From Lachnospiraceae bacterium (GTDB lineage: Bacteria > Bacillota > Clostridia > Lachnospirales > Lachnospiraceae): 64,000 bases of DNA. Every line of letters begins with the position of its first letter. The stretch's first letter is position 1. The position numbers and the translations under genes were made by a program. Location of the stretch: positions 1 through 64,000 of the forward strand of contig JALEJP010000057.1 in NCBI GenBank assembly GCA_022769625.1, read 5' to 3'. Positions 60,388 to 64,000 of this stretch are shown piece by piece. The notes beneath the pieces were generated by a model. That model ran no database searches. It was given only the letters and a program-made list of their open reading frames with translations, and was not told the DNA's origin.

Positions 60388-61095
60388 ATGAATATACCAC
60401 AGCATGTAGCGATTATTCTGGACGGCAATGGCAGGTGGGCGAAAAGCAAAGGCATGCCGCGCAATTACGGTCATGCAAGAGGTGCAAAGAACCTGGAAAC
60501 CATCTGCAGAGATGCCTATGACATTGGTATAAAATATCTGACGGTTTACCTGTTTTCCACCGAAAACTGGAAACGCTCCAAGGAGGAAGTGGACGGTCTG
60601 ATGACACTGTTTCGCAGTTATACGAAAACCTGTATCCGTACCGCCAGAGAGAATAATATGAAGGTGCGTGTCCTGGGAGATCCCACAGCACTGGCACCGG
60701 ATCTGCAGGCGAGCTTAAGAAAACTGGTTGATTCTTCCAGAGACAATACCGGACTGAATTTTAATATTGCCATCAATTACGGAAGCAGAGATGAAATCGT
60801 ACGGGCTATTCGCCATCTGGCACAGGATTGTGTGGACGGAGCGGTAAAGCCGGAGGAGATCACAGAAGAAATGTTTTCCGGTTATCTGGATACCAGAGAG
60901 ATTCCGGATCCGGATCTTTTGATCCGCACAAGCGGTGAGCTTCGGCTTTCCAATTATCTGATGTGGCAGCTGGCGTACACGGAATTTTATTTTACCGATG
61001 TACCATGGCCTGCTTTCAAAAAAGAGGATCTGCTGAAAGCCATTGAAAAATATAATAACAGAGAGCGCCGGTATGGCGGTGTGAAGGAGGAATAA
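60388..61095 (+). CDS. uppS: Isoprenyl transferase (undecaprenyl diphosphate synthase)
   Basis: UppS makes the C55 lipid carrier for peptidoglycan and wall polymers. The 235-residue protein has IPQHVAIILDGNGRWAK, GHARGAKNLE, YLTVYLFSTENWKR, AINYGSRDEI and DLLIRTSGELRLSNYLMWQLAYTEFYF. The start at MNIPQHV follows GGGAGGGTAGATGAC. An in-frame ATG at 60334 would add non-conserved residues. cdsA begins 1 base after the stop codon. Confidence 0.95.
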   Translation: MNIPQHVAIILDGNGRWAKSKGMPRNYGHARGAKNLETICRDAYDIGIKYLTVYLFSTENWKRSKEEVDGLMTLFRSYTKTCIRTARENNMKVRVLGDPTALAPDLQASLRKLVDSSRDNTGLNFNIAINYGSRDEIVRAIRHLAQDCVDGAVKPEEITEEMFSGYLDTREIPDPDLLIRTSGELRLSNYLMWQLAYTEFYFTDVPWPAFKKEDLLKAIEKYNNRERRYGGVKEE

Positions 61096-61096
61096 T

Positions 61097-61912
61097 ATGT
61101 TCGTAACACGACTGGTCAGCGGGATTGTACTGGTTGCAATTGCGCTTCTTACGATTTGTTCCGGCGGTCTGGTTCTTTCCGCAACGCTGCTTGCTGTGTC
61201 ACTGATTGGTGTTTTTGAACTGTATCGGGTGACAAAGGTGCAGAAGCAGGGGGATTATCTTCTGGCCTTTGTGGGATATCTCGGCGTGATTTCCTATTAT
61301 ATACTCTTAAGTCTGGGTTATATGTCCTACAGTATGATGGATCTGATCTTCATACTGGTGGCCTTTATGTTTGTATACGTATTCTGCTATCCGAACTATC
61401 ATGCGGATCAGGTGATGGCAGCATTTTTCGGTGTTGTGTACGTGGCTGTAATGCTCTCCTACATCTATCTCACAAGAGAGATGAGGGATGGAGCCTATCT
61501 TGTGTGGCTGATTTTTCTCTGTTCCTGGGGATGCGATACCTGTGCCTACTGTGTGGGTATGCTGATCGGAAAACATAAAATGTCACCTGTTTTAAGTCCG
61601 AAGAAATCCATAGAGGGAGCCATTGGAGGTGTAGTGGGTGCGGCATTGCTTGGAGGCATCTATGCTGCCGTTGTAGGGGCGCATCTGGAGGCGGAAAATC
61701 CGATCATTACGTATGCTGTGATCTGTGCCGTTGGGGCACTGATATCCATGGTGGGTGATCTGGCTGCATCGGCAATCAAAAGAAACCACGATATCAAAGA
61801 CTACGGAAAGCTGATACCGGGTCACGGCGGCATTCTGGACCGCTTCGACAGCGTCATATTTACGGCGCCGGTCATCTATTTCCTGTCTCAGCTGATGTTT
61901 TTGAAAGGATGA
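61097..61912 (+). CDS. cdsA: Phosphatidate cytidylyltransferase
   Basis: CdsA makes CDP-diacylglycerol, the branch point of phospholipid synthesis. The 271-residue membrane protein has about eight hydrophobic segments and the signature SPKKSIEGAIGGVVGA followed by GDLAASAIKRNHDIKDYGKLIPGHGGILDRFDS. It starts behind AAGGAGGAATAAT, and its end nearly abuts dxr. Confidence 0.94.
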   Translation: MFVTRLVSGIVLVAIALLTICSGGLVLSATLLAVSLIGVFELYRVTKVQKQGDYLLAFVGYLGVISYYILLSLGYMSYSMMDLIFILVAFMFVYVFCYPNYHADQVMAAFFGVVYVAVMLSYIYLTREMRDGAYLVWLIFLCSWGCDTCAYCVGMLIGKHKMSPVLSPKKSIEGAIGGVVGAALLGGIYAAVVGAHLEAENPIITYAVICAVGALISMVGDLAASAIKRNHDIKDYGKLIPGHGGILDRFDSVIFTAPVIYFLSQLMFLKG

Positions 61913-61917
61913 AATAC

Positions 61918-63063
61918 ATGAAAAAGATAGCAGTTTTAGGTTCTACGGGTTCGATCGGTACACAGACTCTGGAGGTGGTTCGTGCTTATCCGCAGCAGCT
62001 CTGCGTTGCGGCACTTGCCGCCGGAGGCAATATTTCGCTGCTGGAGTCACAGATTCGGGAGTTTCATCCTGCTGTGGCTGCCGTCTGGGATGAGGAAAAG
62101 GCAGCAGAGCTTCGGATCAGAACCGCGGATCAGAATGTACGGATTGTATCCGGCATGGATGGGCTGATCGAGATAGCCACACTTCCGGAAGCGGAGATCC
62201 TGGTCACGGCCATCGTGGGTATGATCGGTATTCTGCCTACCATTGAGGCGATTCGTGCCGGCAAAGACATAGCGCTTGCAAATAAGGAGACACTTGTGAC
62301 AGCGGGACATATCATTATGCCTCTTGCAAAGGAAAAGGGAGTGAAGATCCTTCCGGTGGACAGTGAGCACAGTGCCATTTTTCAGTCTTTAAACGGAGAG
62401 AATCCCGGGCAGATCGACAAACTTCTTCTGACGGCATCGGGCGGCCCCTTCCGTGGAAAAGACAGAGCTTTTCTTGAAAATGTTCAGCTGGAGGATGCGC
62501 TGAAGCATCCAAACTGGGAGATGGGACATAAGATCACGATTGATTCCGCGACCATGGTAAACAAAGGACTGGAGGTTATGGAGGCCAAATGGCTGTTTGG
62601 CGTGGATATCGACCGGATTCAGGTGGTGATTCAGCCGCAGAGCATCATTCATTCCATGGTACAGTATGTGGATGGAGCGGTGATTGCACAGCTTGGCACA
62701 CCCGATATGAAGCTGCCGATCCAGTATGCGCTTTTTTATCCGGACCGCAGATTTCTGGCAGGCGAGCGCCTGGATTTCTGGCAGCTTTCCGAAATTACCT
62801 TTGAAAAACCGGATATGGAAAATTTCCTGGGTCTGCCGTTAGCCTTCGCGGCAGCCAGGGCGGGAGGATCCATGCCCACTGTGTTTAACGCGGCAAATGA
62901 GCGCGCAGTGAGCAAATTCCTGAACCGGAAAATAGGTTTTCTGGATATATACAGGATCATTCAGGAATGTATGGATGCACACAGGGTGATTGAGAATCCA
63001 ACGGTGGAGGAGATCCTTGCGTGTGAGCAGGCAACGTATGAGATGATTGAAAGCAGGTGGTAA
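61918..63063 (+). CDS. dxr: 1-deoxy-D-xylulose 5-phosphate reductoisomerase
   Basis: DXR catalyses the first committed MEP-pathway step with NADPH. The 381-residue protein has VLGSTGSIGTQTLEV (nucleotide binding), ALANKETLVTAGHI, PVDSEHSAIFQSL, LTASGGPFR, HPNWEMGHKITIDSATMVNKGLEVMEA and FNAANERAV. The start was set at MKKIAVLG because GAAAGGATG lies 8 bases before it; an ATG at 61909 overlapping cdsA is the alternative and adds three residues. Confidence 0.95.
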   Translation: MKKIAVLGSTGSIGTQTLEVVRAYPQQLCVAALAAGGNISLLESQIREFHPAVAAVWDEEKAAELRIRTADQNVRIVSGMDGLIEIATLPEAEILVTAIVGMIGILPTIEAIRAGKDIALANKETLVTAGHIIMPLAKEKGVKILPVDSEHSAIFQSLNGENPGQIDKLLLTASGGPFRGKDRAFLENVQLEDALKHPNWEMGHKITIDSATMVNKGLEVMEAKWLFGVDIDRIQVVIQPQSIIHSMVQYVDGAVIAQLGTPDMKLPIQYALFYPDRRFLAGERLDFWQLSEITFEKPDMENFLGLPLAFAAARAGGSMPTVFNAANERAVSKFLNRKIGFLDIYRIIQECMDAHRVIENPTVEEILACEQATYEMIESRW

Positions 63064-63064
63064 A

Positions 63065-64000
63065 TTGAGCATTTTTATTGCAGTACTGATATTCAGCCTG
63101 ATCATTCTTTTTCACGAATTCGGACATTTTCTTCTGGCGAAAAAGAATGGCATTACGGTTGTGGAGTTTTCTCTTGGCATGGGGCCCAGACTTCTTGGTT
63201 TTGACAAGGGAGGGACCAAATATTCGCTGAAGCTTCTGCCCTTCGGCGGTTCCTGTATGATGCTGGGGGAGGACGAGGGGACAACAGAGCCCGGTTCTTT
63301 TGCCAGCGCTTCGGTGTGGGCAAGGATCGCAGTGATCGCTGCAGGGCCGGTGTTTAATTTTATTCTGGCCTTTCTGCTGTCTTTGTTCATTATCGGAAGC
63401 ATAGGCTATGACAAGCCGGTGATTCTTCAGGTGTCGGAGGGCTATCCGGCAGCCGAAATGGGTCTGCAGGAAGGAGACCTCGTCAAAAAGATAAATCACA
63501 CCAGAATCCATGTGGCGCGCGAGGTGACCAATTATGTGACCTTCCATCAGAAAGAAGATGTTGTGATAACAGTGGAACGGGATGGAAAAGAAATCACCGT
63601 TGCGATGAGCCCACAGGACAATGGAAGCGGACGTTACATTTTCGGTATCGCGTGCAGTTCCAACTACCGCGAAAAGTGCGGAGTGTTGGATACACTGAAA
63701 TACAGTGCCTATGAGGTGAAATACTGGATCGATCTGACCATACAGAGTCTCAAAATGCTCTTTACCGGTCAGGCGGGCATCAATGATATGTCCGGTCCGG
63801 TGGGCGTAGTCAGCTATATTGGAGAAACCTATGAGGAATCCCAGTCTTCCGGAGGGTTCTATGTCTGGCTGAATATGCTGAATATTTCCATTCTTCTGAC
63901 GGCAAACCTCGGCGTTATGAATCTTTTGCCAATTCCGGCTCTTGATGGAGGACGGCTTATTTTCCTGATCCTGGAGGTGATCCGGGGCAGGCGTATTGAT
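63065..64000 (+). CDS. rseP: RseP/RasP-type site-2 protease (cut at window end)
   Basis: This intramembrane zinc protease gene runs off the end; 312 codons are present. The frame opens with TTG (AGCAGGTGG upstream) and reads SIFIAVLIFSLIILFHEFGHFLLA, with the zinc-binding HEFGH. VEFSLGMGPRLLGF follows, then PFGGSCMMLGEDE, a PDZ domain (VSEGYPAAEMGLQEGDLVKKIN) and the second active-site motif NLLPIPALDGGR close to the end. Such proteases cleave anti-sigma factors, signal peptides or regulators within the membrane. It follows dxr by 1 base, the usual order. Confidence 0.94.
   Translation, partial: MSIFIAVLIFSLIILFHEFGHFLLAKKNGITVVEFSLGMGPRLLGFDKGGTKYSLKLLPFGGSCMMLGEDEGTTEPGSFASASVWARIAVIAAGPVFNFILAFLLSLFIIGSIGYDKPVILQVSEGYPAAEMGLQEGDLVKKINHTRIHVAREVTNYVTFHQKEDVVITVERDGKEITVAMSPQDNGSGRYIFGIACSSNYREKCGVLDTLKYSAYEVKYWIDLTIQSLKMLFTGQAGINDMSGPVGVVSYIGETYEESQSSGGFYVWLNMLNISILLTANLGVMNLLPIPALDGGRLIFLILEVIRGRRID

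Noticed and set aside
1..64000. CRISPR array, prophage, plasmid origin or rRNA operon
   Set aside because: No regularly spaced direct repeats, phage genes, replication initiator or rRNA sequence were found.

Overview
The window looks like a chromosomal segment of a gut Lachnospiraceae (Clostridia, Firmicutes). The evidence is gene content and signals: a Gram-positive type PolC, a large single-chain PurL, an ECF-type pantothenate transporter next to type III pantothenate kinase, [FeFe]-hydrogenase maturation genes, strong AGGAGG ribosome binding sites, TTGACA/TATAAT promoters, tRNA genes without encoded CCA, and a GH31 alpha-glucosidase resembling those of Blautia/Ruminococcus. No prophage, CRISPR array, rRNA operon or intact insertion sequence is visible.

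Layout. 1-3.1 kb: the 3' part of a secreted GH3 glycosidase with FIVAR-like repeats and a dockerin, then a small secreted Ig-like protein. 3.2-6.8 kb: a CoA block (ECF S component, coaX, tRNA-Trp, coaBC, a 75-aa unknown). 6.9-10.3 kb: TrkH, an AI-2E-family permease and an Mrp/NBP35 ATPase. 10.5-15.9 kb: a radical SAM/DUF4130 operon behind tandem LexA-like boxes, an HPr-like protein, and an XPD/DinG-type helicase with an N-terminal PD-(D/E)XK nuclease domain. 15.9-20.5 kb: purL and a degenerate REP-transposase-like gene. 20.6-26 kb: tRNA-Val, tRNA-Met, ispF, an Eis-like acetyltransferase, cysS-mrnC-rlmB and tRNA-Thr. 26-32 kb: a DUF4203 membrane protein, a PHP protein, a TtcA-like enzyme, and TM1266-hydG-hydF behind a leader that has its own promoter and terminator. 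32-36.3 kb: a lipoprotein and an SGNH/MBOAT/DHHW surface O-acylation cluster. 36.3-44.5 kb: thyA, folA, ispG, polC, rlmI. 44.5-53.3 kb: a 5'-truncated secreted-protein remnant, a large CotH-domain surface protein, trpS, an AraC regulator and GH31. 53.3-58.6 kb: a two-component system, topB and an ArsP_2/DUF2899 exporter. 58.9-64 kb: the conserved pyrH-frr-uppS-cdsA-dxr-rseP run, cut by the window end.

The most interesting material is (i) the apparently SOS-controlled radical SAM pair, which fits a DNA repair or modification role, (ii) a transposase-like protein that has lost its HUH histidines and catalytic tyrosine and sits beside a REP-like palindrome found twice here, and (iii) a second dispersed structured repeat (three copies or parts), one of them at the breakpoint of a truncated gene. 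Four MEP/isoprenoid genes (ispF, ispG, dxr, uppS) occur in three places, and ispG-polC is separated from the pyrH...rseP operon it often follows in related bacteria.

All family assignments come from reading motifs by eye. No database search or folding program was run.
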